From the NCBI RefSeq assembly GCF_013376415.1, contig NZ_WYET01000004.1, positions 1 to 64,000 on the forward strand: a stretch of DNA of 64,000 nucleotides, read 5' to 3'. The notes under the pieces were generated by a model. That model worked only from the letters and a program-made list of their open reading frames with translations. It was not told the DNA's origin and did not search any database. Shown here in pieces: positions 33,756 to 42,354 of this stretch. The first letter of the stretch is position 1, and the number at the start of each line of letters is the position of its first letter. The position numbers were made by a program, and so were the translations under genes. This DNA comes from Flagellimonas chongwuensis. Its GTDB lineage: Bacteria; Bacteroidota; Bacteroidia; Flavobacteriales; Flavobacteriaceae.

Positions 33756-35008
33756 TATAAGGTACTTAAATCGTTATTTATCATGCCGTAAACTTTACCT
33801 TTTAAGGTAGCACCAACGTACATGCTGTTTTTTGATGTGGAAAGAATATCTTTTATGTCAAAAGTATATTTCCCTTCCGGATTGAAAAGGGTTAAGCACG
33901 CCTTGGCGCCTTCTTCCAGTTTTGGAGACTCTATTTGATATCGAGCCCTTCCCTTGGTCAGCAATGTAATAGTTTCGTCCAGTTCAAAAATGGTGTTCAA
34001 ACAACCAAATGAAGACTCAAGACCTAGGGTACCATTTTTTGCATTGTCAAATTCCACGCGTTTATGTTCAACATCCATAGGAATGTGGTCCGATGTCACA
34101 AAATCTATGGTCCCGTTTTTCACCCCTTTGATCAAAGCTTTGCAATCTGACTTTGTGCGCAGGGGAGGAGAGACTTTGAAATTGGTATCAAATCCAACCA
34201 AAGTTTCATCTGAATAGAAAAGGTTGTGAACGGCCACACTACAGGACACGTCCAATCCTTTTTTCTTCGCTTCGGCAATCAGCTTTACCGAGCCTTCCGA
34301 TGATATTGTCGGAATATGCAGTTTTCCACCGGTGTATTCCAAGATAAACAAGTCCCTTGCGATTTGTAGTTCTTCGGACAATGCCGGAATTCCCTTTAAA
34401 CCAAGTTTTGTGGACACTTCCCCTTCATTGGCCACACCTTTTCCTTTGATATCGCCATCTTGCGGAAATGAGTATACCAGCCCATCAAAATTTTGGGCAT
34501 ACAGTAAAGCTATCTTGAGCAAATTGGGATTGGAGATTTGCTTTTTGAAATCAAAAAAAGCGACTGCGCCAGCATTTCTCATATCAAAAAGCTCGGCCAG
34601 GTCAATACCTTCGGCATTTTTGGTCAGAGTTCCCAACGGATGGATTTTGGTCGCCTTGCCCTGTCCACGTTCTTTTAAAAAGACCACGTCAGAGCTCGTA
34701 TCGGGTACGGGATGCGTATTTGGGTTCAGCACAATATCGGTAAAACCGCTTTTTCCGGCCGTAAACAATCCATTGGCAATGGTCTCCCGTTCTTCAAAAC
34801 CCGGCTCCCCAAATGCCACACTGCTATCAAACCAGCCCAATGAGACGTGAAGGTTCTCCTTTTCCAACACTTTTACGCTGCTGGGAGCTTCAACAGAGGC
34901 ACCAATTTTTTCAATCACCCCTTTTTTTATAAGGATATCACGCTTTTTCAAGTGTAGTTCCTTGTTTTCTGGACAAACAATTTTTGCAGACTTCAGCAGA
35001 ATGTTCAT
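33755..35008 (-). CDS. pyrC-like: Dihydroorotase-like protein lacking the metal-binding HxH (417 aa)
   Basis: Amidohydrolase-fold protein of the dihydroorotase family. NPNTHPVPDTSS near 95-106, VAHNL-type CSVAVHNLFYSD near 254 and TSDHIPMD near 306 follow the family pattern. However, the strand-1 metal motif DxHxHxREPG reads FDSSVAFGEPG near 58-68, so both His ligands are replaced. Dihydroorotases with this loss are usually inactive partners of aspartate transcarbamoylase, and an active PyrC is encoded elsewhere. The start at 35008 is chosen because it overlaps the BatA-like stop as ATGA; the frame upstream of it lies within that gene. Confidence 0.82.
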   Translation of the reverse strand: MNILLKSAKIVCPENKELHLKKRDILIKKGVIEKIGASVEAPSSVKVLEKENLHVSLGWFDSSVAFGEPGFEERETIANGLFTAGKSGFTDIVLNPNTHPVPDTSSDVVFLKERGQGKATKIHPLGTLTKNAEGIDLAELFDMRNAGAVAFFDFKKQISNPNLLKIALLYAQNFDGLVYSFPQDGDIKGKGVANEGEVSTKLGLKGIPALSEELQIARDLFILEYTGGKLHIPTISSEGSVKLIAEAKKKGLDVSCSVAVHNLFYSDETLVGFDTNFKVSPPLRTKSDCKALIKGVKNGTIDFVTSDHIPMDVEHKRVEFDNAKNGTLGLESSFGCLNTIFELDETITLLTKGRARYQIESPKLEEGAKACLTLFNPEGKYTFDIKDILSTSKNSMYVGATLKGKVYGMINNDLSTL

Positions 35009-36927
35009 GTAACAAATTTTTGAATGAGTACCTCTATCAGCGCCAGAAGCAACGCTAAAATAACAAACCATTTCCAATAAGCTGTAATGTTGTTCTCCGC
35101 TTCTAGATATTCGAACAGCTCTGGAATGGAGTCCACGGAATTCACATTATCCAACGAACCGATATCCAGATATTTGAGATTGCTTTCTGCCCGGGGATAA
35201 TTAAAACTTATATTTTGTAGAACCTGTTGATTTTGGAGTACGGAGTAAATTCCATCTTCCGTAGGGTTTTGATCAAATGAAAGACGGACCCGATTCGGGA
35301 ATGTCTGCTGCAGAGGGATAAACTCATAACCATCTTTAGCTACCTTCAAGATGTCATCGTTTCCGATTTCCGCTGCAATGTCCAACGTATTCAATTCACC
35401 TAGAGTTTGATACGTTTGCGGGGATTGTAGGCTGGATTGTGCCATATTGTAAAAAGTGGGCACAATCAATGGCGAGTTGATGAAATTGGAATTTTCCAAT
35501 TCCAATGGAACCGTAAACACATACAATCCATTTTCTCCCACTAAAAACGAATCGCCTCCGCCCATGGACAACGCCGTAGGTAGACTGGTCTGTATTTTAA
35601 AATATTCCTTTACCGACGGATATTGAAAATTGGTGACCTCTTTTTCAAAAACATCGCGGTACAATGGATGGTCAAAAGTTATGGTGGTCAATTGTACATC
35701 GGTCACCACTTTTTCTAGAAATTGTGTGCTGGATAAACTTGACAATAAACTGTTATAGGATAAAATGTCTGCGTTTATTGCTGGAACAATAATTAAAGTA
35801 TTTCCATCATTCTTAAAGGTGCGCAGTATATTTTGAAGGCTGCTGGGAATGGATGATTGAGCATCCAAGATTACTACATTTTGATCTCCCAAACTGCTAT
35901 AGTCCAATTGATTCAGTCGATATTTTTGAAAATCGAACTCTTCGCCACGGAATAAGCGGTTCAAATAATCACTATCCGATGCACTGATGGCCAACACCTT
36001 TATTTTTTCTTTGGAATTGATATTAAAATAAAAACGATTGTCATACCCCAAAGAATTATCAATGATACTCAAGCGTCCGTTCAACGCTTCATTCGTAGGA
36101 ATGGTAAATTCGACTTCACCGTCCCCGTTCGATTTAAATTTTGCAGCTGTTTTAGCGATCAGTTCATCGTCATTATAAAGTGAAATGGGCAGGGCCTCAT
36201 CCTCGTTACCGCCCGTTAAGAATACTTTCAGCTTGGCTTGGTCATTTAGGGCGTCAGCAACAAAAACGGAATCAATGGAAATATTTTGGAGCTCCCGAGC
36301 CTGCATAGGTATAAAATGAACTTGCAACATGGAATCTAGTTTATCACCTCCACTAGATATCCGTTCCTGAAAATCTGAAAGAACGATCAGGTTTTTTACA
36401 CTACCTCTATTTTGTGAAAATAGGGTACTGGCCTTAAGGCCAATTTCGTCCATTTTCAATTGCTTGTGTGTGAAAGGCAGTGCTAACAGCGAGTTCTGGA
36501 TATCGGCGACCCTAACATTGCTAAACGTTTTCTCATTGGTAAACAAACTGAATTCAGTATCGGCACCAACATTTTTAATAAAGTCCTGCGCAGCTTTTTC
36601 CAAGAGTGAAATTCCATTGTTCTTTGCCTGCATACTGAAGGAATCGTCTAAATAAACAACGGTCTCTTTTTCTTGAAGTGCAGTATTTGCCGAGGAGAAT
36701 GGTTGGGCAAACGCTATAATGATGGCGGCAAGCAAAAATAATCGGGCAATCAACAACAACCACTTTTTTAAGGTGTTACTTTTCCTGGATTCCGAGACCA
36801 CCTTTTGCAACATGGCCACATTGGTAAACGGGGTTTTGGTAAAGCGTCGTAATTGGAATAAATGGATTAAAATGGGTATGATTAGAAGAAAAAGTGCCCA
36901 AAGAAGTTCTGGATGTTTAAACTGCAT
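35005..36927 (-). CDS. BatA/VWA-domain inner-membrane protein (640 aa)
   Basis: The N-terminal BatA segment (MQFKHPELLWALFLLIIPIL) sets the start at 36927 rather than 36957. A second span (LLIARLFLLAAIIIAFAQPF) is followed by a von Willebrand A-like domain with the MIDAS motif DDSFS near 89-93. A large extracytoplasmic region then follows, with a last span near the C-terminus (WKWFVILALLLALIEVLI). Proteins of this kind occur with Bacteroides aerotolerance (Bat) genes; role here unknown. First gene of the four-gene operon, with a 4-base ATGA overlap with the dihydroorotase-like gene. Confidence 0.85.
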   Translation of the reverse strand: MQFKHPELLWALFLLIIPILIHLFQLRRFTKTPFTNVAMLQKVVSESRKSNTLKKWLLLIARLFLLAAIIIAFAQPFSSANTALQEKETVVYLDDSFSMQAKNNGISLLEKAAQDFIKNVGADTEFSLFTNEKTFSNVRVADIQNSLLALPFTHKQLKMDEIGLKASTLFSQNRGSVKNLIVLSDFQERISSGGDKLDSMLQVHFIPMQARELQNISIDSVFVADALNDQAKLKVFLTGGNEDEALPISLYNDDELIAKTAAKFKSNGDGEVEFTIPTNEALNGRLSIIDNSLGYDNRFYFNINSKEKIKVLAISASDSDYLNRLFRGEEFDFQKYRLNQLDYSSLGDQNVVILDAQSSIPSSLQNILRTFKNDGNTLIIVPAINADILSYNSLLSSLSSTQFLEKVVTDVQLTTITFDHPLYRDVFEKEVTNFQYPSVKEYFKIQTSLPTALSMGGGDSFLVGENGLYVFTVPLELENSNFINSPLIVPTFYNMAQSSLQSPQTYQTLGELNTLDIAAEIGNDDILKVAKDGYEFIPLQQTFPNRVRLSFDQNPTEDGIYSVLQNQQVLQNISFNYPRAESNLKYLDIGSLDNVNSVDSIPELFEYLEAENNITAYWKWFVILALLLALIEVLIQKFVT

Positions 36928-37058
36928 TCCCAACATTGCTTGGTCAAAGATAGGCATTAAAACATTCTGATTTCAAACTTCGGTTTGCAATTATCTATGA
37001 CCAAAACACAATCGCCACTGCACCGGCATTGGAGTTCTGCCGAATAACTCTATATGAA

Positions 37059-38066
37059 TCAACAAAAAAAGAAATAATCCTGCATTGGATTTTGATTCAG
37101 CTCTGTAAAATACCTCCTGATTTCCTTTTGGGCATCTTCATTGGCCACAGTGATGATGCTCTGTGGATTTATTAAATTTTGTAGTTCGTCAAAATGGACA
37201 AGTTTTTTTCCATATATCTTTTTACCTATTTTCTTGGGATTATCACATAACCAAGTAAATTCCAACTCACTTTTTTTTAAACCTCTGGCAATTTTTTTCC
37301 CTTTAAAACCAGCTCCCCAAACTACCAATGGCCGGTTTTTGACATAATCCAGTTTTAGGAAATAGTGCAGTTTGATGTCCAAAAAATAGTTTTGGGCGTA
37401 GTGCTCGTGAGTGCGTGACGTTCGGGTGTCGTAATCGCGCCAAAGATGCAATACTTGATCGCAGGGAATAATTTTGAAACCATGTTCGTAAAATCGAAAA
37501 GTTAAATCATAATCTTCGGGGTATCGTTTATGTTCAAAACCATCACATTGTTCAAAATCCGATCTATATGTCATCCAACAAGGTGAAGGGATGACGCATT
37601 CTTTATAAACTTCATCAAAATTGTTTCCGGTAGATGTTAATTGATTCAGCCATTCTTCATAACGTTGGTAACCGTTGCTGATGCCCCTGTTCGAAAAATA
37701 TTTCACCTGTCCTACGGCAACATGTCCTTTTCCGTACTCAATCAACGAATTGACCATAACCTCCAAACGGTCCGGTTCCATGATATCATCCGAATCCATT
37801 CGGGTCACGAATTCCCCACAACTTTTTCCATATGCTGTTTGAAGTGCAGGAATTATCCCATTTCCTTTATTTTCAAATACTTTGATGCGTTCGTCTTTCT
37901 GCGAGTAAGAGGTGAGAAGCTCAAGGCTCGTGTCGGTAGAGTGGTCGTTTACCGCCAACACCTCCCAATCGGTATAAGTTTGGCTCATAATGGAATCCAA
38001 ACATTCCGATAAAAAATGGGCAGTGTTTTTAAAAGGGATTATGATACTGACCTTGCTGTTTTGCAT
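37059..38066 (-). CDS. Family 2 glycosyltransferase with C-terminal nucleotide-binding-like domain (335 aa)
   Basis: Residues 1-225 are a GT-A glycosyltransferase: VSIIIPFKNTAHFLSECLDS at the start, WEVLAVNDHSTD near 34-45, and the metal/donor motif TRMDSDD near 88-94. From about 235 the protein changes to RPLVVWGAGFKGKKIARGLK, a Rossmann-like GxGxxG turn, followed by LCDNPKKIGKKIYGKKLV. This resembles the nucleotide or acyl-CoA-binding part of sugar-modifying enzymes. The two parts are in one intact frame, so the fusion is real. Cytoplasmic, probably making a surface glycan. Single gene with no clear operon partners. Confidence 0.87.
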   Translation of the reverse strand: MQNSKVSIIIPFKNTAHFLSECLDSIMSQTYTDWEVLAVNDHSTDTSLELLTSYSQKDERIKVFENKGNGIIPALQTAYGKSCGEFVTRMDSDDIMEPDRLEVMVNSLIEYGKGHVAVGQVKYFSNRGISNGYQRYEEWLNQLTSTGNNFDEVYKECVIPSPCWMTYRSDFEQCDGFEHKRYPEDYDLTFRFYEHGFKIIPCDQVLHLWRDYDTRTSRTHEHYAQNYFLDIKLHYFLKLDYVKNRPLVVWGAGFKGKKIARGLKKSELEFTWLCDNPKKIGKKIYGKKLVHFDELQNLINPQSIITVANEDAQKEIRRYFTELNQNPMQDYFFFC

Positions 38067-38096
38067 GCGGCAAGGTAACTAAATTCTATTCAAAAC

Positions 38097-38492
38097 TTAA
38101 GTGAACGGCAGCAAGTCAGGTTCTATGTACGTAGTCTTTGATTTTGGGGAAATGAACACAGTTTCCCCATAATGTTGCAAAAGTAAATCTTTGAAAGAAG
38201 AAATTAAACGAGGATGTTCGGTAACAAATCCATCAAATGTAGACGCGTTGGATTTTTGCCTAAAATGATGAACAACCTTTACAGAGGCAACCGTCAACGT
38301 TTTATGGTATTTGGTGCCATCCCCATGCAGCCCATCAAAGTTTTTGATGGCATTGCATGTTTTGGAAATTGCGGTTTCTTCATCGAATCTGTCAAGATAG
38401 GCCCAGGCTAATCGAATATGGGCCCTGTGATTGAATTCTGCTGGAGAAAATTCTCCAGATTCAAAGGCTTTGATGAATTCAATATCATTCAT
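38097..38492 (-). CDS. Conserved-looking hypothetical protein (131 aa)
   Basis: The frame runs into the next gene up to 38552, but the ATG at 38492 follows the SGNH hydrolase stop by a single base and is preferred. The N-terminus (FIKAFESGEFSPAEFNHRAH) and following IRLAWAYLDRF have conserved-looking His and aromatic residues, and the rest is helical. There is no signal peptide. I have seen this N-terminal pattern in small uncharacterised bacterial proteins but know no function. Likely cotranslated with the SGNH hydrolase. Confidence 0.72.
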   Translation of the reverse strand: MNDIEFIKAFESGEFSPAEFNHRAHIRLAWAYLDRFDEETAISKTCNAIKNFDGLHGDGTKYHKTLTVASVKVVHHFRQKSNASTFDGFVTEHPRLISSFKDLLLQHYGETVFISPKSKTTYIEPDLLPFT

Positions 38493-38493
38493 A

Positions 38494-39189
38494 TCACATG
38501 TTTTCGAGGGCTTTGCGGATGGCTTCCGTGACCATTTTTTCCATAACATCATATCCCGCCTTGGTCACATGCACCTCATCCGTGGTTAATTTGGACTGCA
38601 TTCCGTTTCTATCATCGACCATTTTGGAGAAATAGTCTAAATAGATGACGTCTTGAGCTTTGGCCATATCTTTTAGCAATGTATTGAGCTTCGGGATTTT
38701 AATATTTGGGTTCAATCCGGGACGCCACGGGTAATCATAAGCGGGTAGAACCGAACAAACAATGGGTTTTATTCCGTTAGCTTTTGCTAATTCTACCATG
38801 GATAAAATATTGTCATGGATTTGTTCCAAGGTCATAGGTCCTGTATTTCCCGCTATATCATTAGTTCCTGCCAAAATAACAACAACTTTGGGGTTTAGGT
38901 CAATCACATCCTGACGAAAACGTAGCAACATCTGTGGTGTGGTCTGTCCGCCGATTCCACGATTTACATAAGGATTTTCGGAGAAAAACTCGGGATGGGT
39001 CCCTATCCACATTTCGGTTATGGAATTCCCCATGAATACTACACGGTTTTCACCATCTGCGGGAGCTTCCAGTTCTGCATTTGCCATTTTATACTTTTCC
39101 AAATTAGGCCAATCTTGGGCATTGATTTTTGACGTGACAGATAATCCTAGAAACGATATCATGAACCAAAGTACAGTTTGTTTTTTCAC
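38494..39189 (-). CDS. Secreted SGNH/GDSL hydrolase (231 aa)
   Basis: Signal peptide (VLWFMISFLGLSVTSKINAQ). The four SGNH blocks are seen: block I MGNSITEMW with nucleophile Ser near 56, block II Gly in GIGGQT near 78, block III Asn in LAGTNDIAG near 112, and block V TDEVHVTKAGYD near 205-216 with the Asp-x-x-His pair. It probably removes acetyl or acyl groups from glycans or lipids in the periplasm or outside. Resembles the platelet-activating-factor acetylhydrolase-like group. Followed after one base by the 131-aa hypothetical gene. Confidence 0.9.
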   Translation of the reverse strand: MKKQTVLWFMISFLGLSVTSKINAQDWPNLEKYKMANAELEAPADGENRVVFMGNSITEMWIGTHPEFFSENPYVNRGIGGQTTPQMLLRFRQDVIDLNPKVVVILAGTNDIAGNTGPMTLEQIHDNILSMVELAKANGIKPIVCSVLPAYDYPWRPGLNPNIKIPKLNTLLKDMAKAQDVIYLDYFSKMVDDRNGMQSKLTTDEVHVTKAGYDVMEKMVTEAIRKALENM

Positions 39190-39222
39190 TATGTGCGGTT
39201 TTTGATAAAAATAGAAAAATTA

Positions 39223-39492
39223 TTAGAGTACAAATAGTAAATACAGACTCAAAAAAAGTAGAATAGTAGCAATTATCGCATAAAGCATAACCCTCTTTTC
39301 TCTTTCTTTCTGTATGAACATCTTTTTACGAATGCGAGCGATATCACGAGGAGTGGATTTTTTAAAATATAACTTTGTGACATTTGGTTTGCCGTAAATA
39401 TCACTCTTAGATTTAATTTTCCTTTTTTTAAGCATGCTTCTATTGAGCTTGAAACTCTTGATAGCATGCATCATACTTCCTTCACCTCCCAT
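39223..39492 (-). CDS. Small tail-anchored membrane protein, flavobacterial type (89 aa)
   Basis: A basic N-terminal region opens MGGEGSMMHAIKSFKLNRSM. It is followed by a charged stretch (STPRDIARIRKKMFIQKERE) and a single C-terminal transmembrane segment (MLYAIIATILLFLSLYLLFV). The MGGEGSM opening is, to my knowledge, conserved among small flavobacterial proteins of unknown function, which supports the start at 39492. A tail-anchored topology with the basic part in the cytoplasm is expected. Confidence 0.75.
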   Translation of the reverse strand: MGGEGSMMHAIKSFKLNRSMLKKRKIKSKSDIYGKPNVTKLYFKKSTPRDIARIRKKMFIQKEREKRVMLYAIIATILLFLSLYLLFVL

Positions 39493-39540
39493 AATTATAG
39501 TGTTTTGTATTATAGGTGTTTAGGATTGGATTTTTGTTAC

Positions 39541-39577
39541 AAAAAAAGCGGTACAACCTTTTAAGCCATACCGCTTT
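39541..39577 (-). terminator. Rho-independent terminator of the S10 carboxypeptidase gene
   Basis: On the minus strand AAAGCGGTA and TACCGCTTT arms (39577-39569 and 39553-39545) enclose a 15-base loop and are followed by further T residues to 39541. Confidence 0.82.
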
Positions 39578-39598
39578 AACTATTTTATGTGCTGCGAA

Positions 39599-41083
39599 TT
39601 AGTATTTCGCACTTTTTCCATTGGCCTGAGTCCTCATGATAAAATCCCTGATATCGTCGTTGGCCGTTTTTAGGTCTTCGTTTCTTAGGTACATCATGTG
39701 TCCAGAGCGATAACCTTTCCAATCGAATCTATCTTTCATTTTACCACTAGGGTCTACTTGAGACATGGTGTATTTGGCAGCAAAATAAGTACACGCACCA
39801 TCATAATATCCAGATTGCACCAAAACGTTCAAATAAGGGTTCTGGGCCATTGCTTGGCGCAAGTCATCACGAACACTATCATCATCATTGTTCCAAGGGT
39901 GAACAGGTCCGAACATGTTGTATTTGATGTCGGTTTTGAAATCGAGCTCTTCCTGCAAGTAATAATTTATGGCAGGGGTGAAGCTGTGCAACCACGAGGT
40001 CAGCTCTGGAGAATAATCTGGTCGGGTTCCGGCCAGCATCTTATCAATTCCCAAGTAACGGCTATCCAAACGCCCGATAGTGTATCCGCCTTTTTCCCTT
40101 AGCAAAGCTTTCCAGAAAAACTGGGTGGGCACATCTAGATTATGATCAAGAATATCCTGAACATCCAAGCCTGAGTAGCGTGCCATTTTATTGGCAATTG
40201 ATTTACGTTCCGAATCTGCGATAAAACCACCTTTTGCAATGGCAGGCAACAGTTCGTTAATGGTAAATTCCTCTACCTCTGGCAAAACATCCAACAAGTC
40301 TTTGCTTTGCAAATCCGAAGGCAACGCTTTGTGGTGCCATGCAGTTGCGGCAAAGTACGGCATATTGAGTGCACTTGAAACAGGATCGTTGTCACGGAAC
40401 ACCTTATAATCTGCAGGTGAAACCATGATCACACCGTTCAAATACATCCATTGTTGATTTTGTAAAGCCAAGGAAAGTCCCATTACGCGGGTTCCTCCGT
40501 AGCTTTCACCTACAATATATTTTGGTGAGTTCCAACGATTGTTTCGGGATACGAAGGTATTCAACCATTCGGCCAAATACTTGGTATCTGCATTGATCCC
40601 GAAAAATTTGCTTCGGTCTACTTCTTTTCCTGTTTCGGGAATAGTGCGTGAGTAACCCGTGTTTACAGGGTTAACATACACAATATCGGTCACATCCAAT
40701 ACAGAGTAAGGGTTCTCCTTAACGCCATAAGGCTGAACAGGGTATCCTTCATCATCGATTTTAAGGATACGCGGACCTGTGTAGGCCAAGTGCATCCATA
40801 CAGAACCAGAACCTGGACCTCCGTTAAATGAAATCAAAAGGGGCCTAGAGGCTCTATCTTTTACATCGTTCTTGGTGTAATACGTGTAGTGAAGGGTAGC
40901 GATGGGCTCACCCATCTCGTCCCAAACAGGTTGTGTACCTGTAGTGGCAGTGTAGTTGATACGATTTCCACCAATAGTCACCGCATGTTGCGTTGTAACA
41001 GTAGTGTCTACCGGAATTTTTCGTTCTTGGGCAAAGGTCAATGACGTACAGAACGCCATACCTAAAAGGAAGAGTTTTTTCAT
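39599..41083 (-). CDS. Serine carboxypeptidase, peptidase family S10 (494 aa)
   Basis: Signal peptide (LFLLGMAFCTSLTFAQ), so periplasmic or exported. The S10 signatures are present: oxyanion region SFNGGPGSGSVWMHLAYTGP near 104-123, nucleophile GESYGG near 193-198, Asp in VQSGYYDGACTYFAAKY near 430, and His in GYRSGHMMYL near 462-471. Releases C-terminal residues from peptides. Single gene with its own terminator. Confidence 0.92.
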   Translation of the reverse strand: MKKLFLLGMAFCTSLTFAQERKIPVDTTVTTQHAVTIGGNRINYTATTGTQPVWDEMGEPIATLHYTYYTKNDVKDRASRPLLISFNGGPGSGSVWMHLAYTGPRILKIDDEGYPVQPYGVKENPYSVLDVTDIVYVNPVNTGYSRTIPETGKEVDRSKFFGINADTKYLAEWLNTFVSRNNRWNSPKYIVGESYGGTRVMGLSLALQNQQWMYLNGVIMVSPADYKVFRDNDPVSSALNMPYFAATAWHHKALPSDLQSKDLLDVLPEVEEFTINELLPAIAKGGFIADSERKSIANKMARYSGLDVQDILDHNLDVPTQFFWKALLREKGGYTIGRLDSRYLGIDKMLAGTRPDYSPELTSWLHSFTPAINYYLQEELDFKTDIKYNMFGPVHPWNNDDDSVRDDLRQAMAQNPYLNVLVQSGYYDGACTYFAAKYTMSQVDPSGKMKDRFDWKGYRSGHMMYLRNEDLKTANDDIRDFIMRTQANGKSAKY

Positions 41084-41214
41084 TATTATTTGGTTGAATT
41101 AGTCAAGTGTATAAAAATAGGGAATTTGAAAGTTCTTACCTTGTTAAAACAATCGTAAAACCTGTATTTACGCTATAATTATTAAATTTAGTTCCGTTAC
41201 TAAATCCATAAGCT

Positions 41215-42354
41215 ATGAAAATGATTACACGAAGAAGTTTTAACAGCCTTACCGCAAAGGGAATTGGTGGTGCAGCACTATTGTCCACAGCTCCTTTTGC
41301 ATGTGCCTTGGGTGCCAATCAGGACAAGAAAAAATTGGGCATCGCCTTAGTGGGACTTGGTAGTTACAGTACCTACCAATTGGCCCCTGCCCTGCAAGAT
41401 ACCCAACATTGTTATTTGGCCGGAATTGTTACGGGAACCCCTGAAAAGGAAAAAGAGTGGGCGGATAAATACGGAATCCCGGAAAAGAATATATATAATT
41501 ATCAAAATTTTGACGATATCGCGAACAACGAGGATATTGATGTGGTTTATGTTGTGCTGCCCAACAGTATGCATGCTGAATTCAGTATCCGCGCTGCACA
41601 AGCAAGTAAGCATGTAATTTGTGAAAAACCCATGGGAATCAGCGTTGCAGAATGTGATGCCATCATTGAAGCTTGTAAAAAAGCGGGCGTAAAATTAGGC
41701 ATGGGCTATCGCTTGCATTCCGAGCCCTACACGCAACAGGTAAAGAAATTTGTCAAGGAAAAAACCTTTGGGGATATCCTTTTTGTGTCTGCAGACGCAT
41801 CCTATCGTGCTACAGGTAATCCTGACCAGTGGCGCTTGAACAAAGAAATGTCTGGAGGTGGTGCTTTGATGAACATGGGCGTTTATGCGGTCCAAAGTAC
41901 CATTTATGGTACGGGTGAAAACCCGGTTTCCGTTGCGGCTCAGGAATTTAGTACGAGACCTGAATATTTTAAAGATACCGACGAGACCATTACCGCCCAA
42001 TTTAAATTTCCCAGCGGGGCCGTGGGCAATATTACCACCTCGCACAACTTTAACGCCAATGCGATGTACGGTTCCGGAACCAATGGCTGGTTCCGATTGC
42101 AACCTGCCAACAATTATGGCCCATTGCATGGTGTGACCTCTAATGGAGATGAAATTAAGTTTCCACATGAAAGTCAGCAGAAATTACAAATGGACGATTT
42201 TGCGCGTCATGTGTTGTTCAATGAACCCAACAAGGCGCCCGGAGAAATGGGCAAACGCGATATGATGATCGTAGAGGCCATTTACAAGTCAATCGCCAAT
42301 GGGGGAGAGACTATTCCATTGGATTTTGAACCTGGTTACGGGTTTGGGGGATAA
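41215..42354 (+). CDS. Gfo/Idh/MocA-family oxidoreductase with Tat-type leader (379 aa)
   Basis: The N-terminus carries twin arginines (MITRRSFNSLTAKGIGGAAL), suggesting Tat export of a folded, cofactor-loaded enzyme. The NAD(P)-binding fold starts LGIALVGLGSYSTYQLAPAL. The catalytic Lys lies in CEKPMGIS near 146, and the C-terminal domain (GGGALMNMGVYAVQSTIYGT) follows. Closest in layout to periplasmic glucose-fructose oxidoreductases. Sugar substrate unknown. Its 3' end overlaps the 3' end of the opposite-strand gene by 44 bases. Confidence 0.9.
   Translation: MKMITRRSFNSLTAKGIGGAALLSTAPFACALGANQDKKKLGIALVGLGSYSTYQLAPALQDTQHCYLAGIVTGTPEKEKEWADKYGIPEKNIYNYQNFDDIANNEDIDVVYVVLPNSMHAEFSIRAAQASKHVICEKPMGISVAECDAIIEACKKAGVKLGMGYRLHSEPYTQQVKKFVKEKTFGDILFVSADASYRATGNPDQWRLNKEMSGGGALMNMGVYAVQSTIYGTGENPVSVAAQEFSTRPEYFKDTDETITAQFKFPSGAVGNITTSHNFNANAMYGSGTNGWFRLQPANNYGPLHGVTSNGDEIKFPHESQQKLQMDDFARHVLFNEPNKAPGEMGKRDMMIVEAIYKSIANGGETIPLDFEPGYGFGG

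Noticed and set aside
35009..35077. N-terminal extension of the dihydroorotase-like gene
   Set aside because: The frame lies inside the BatA-like gene, and the ATGA overlap at 35008 is a better start.
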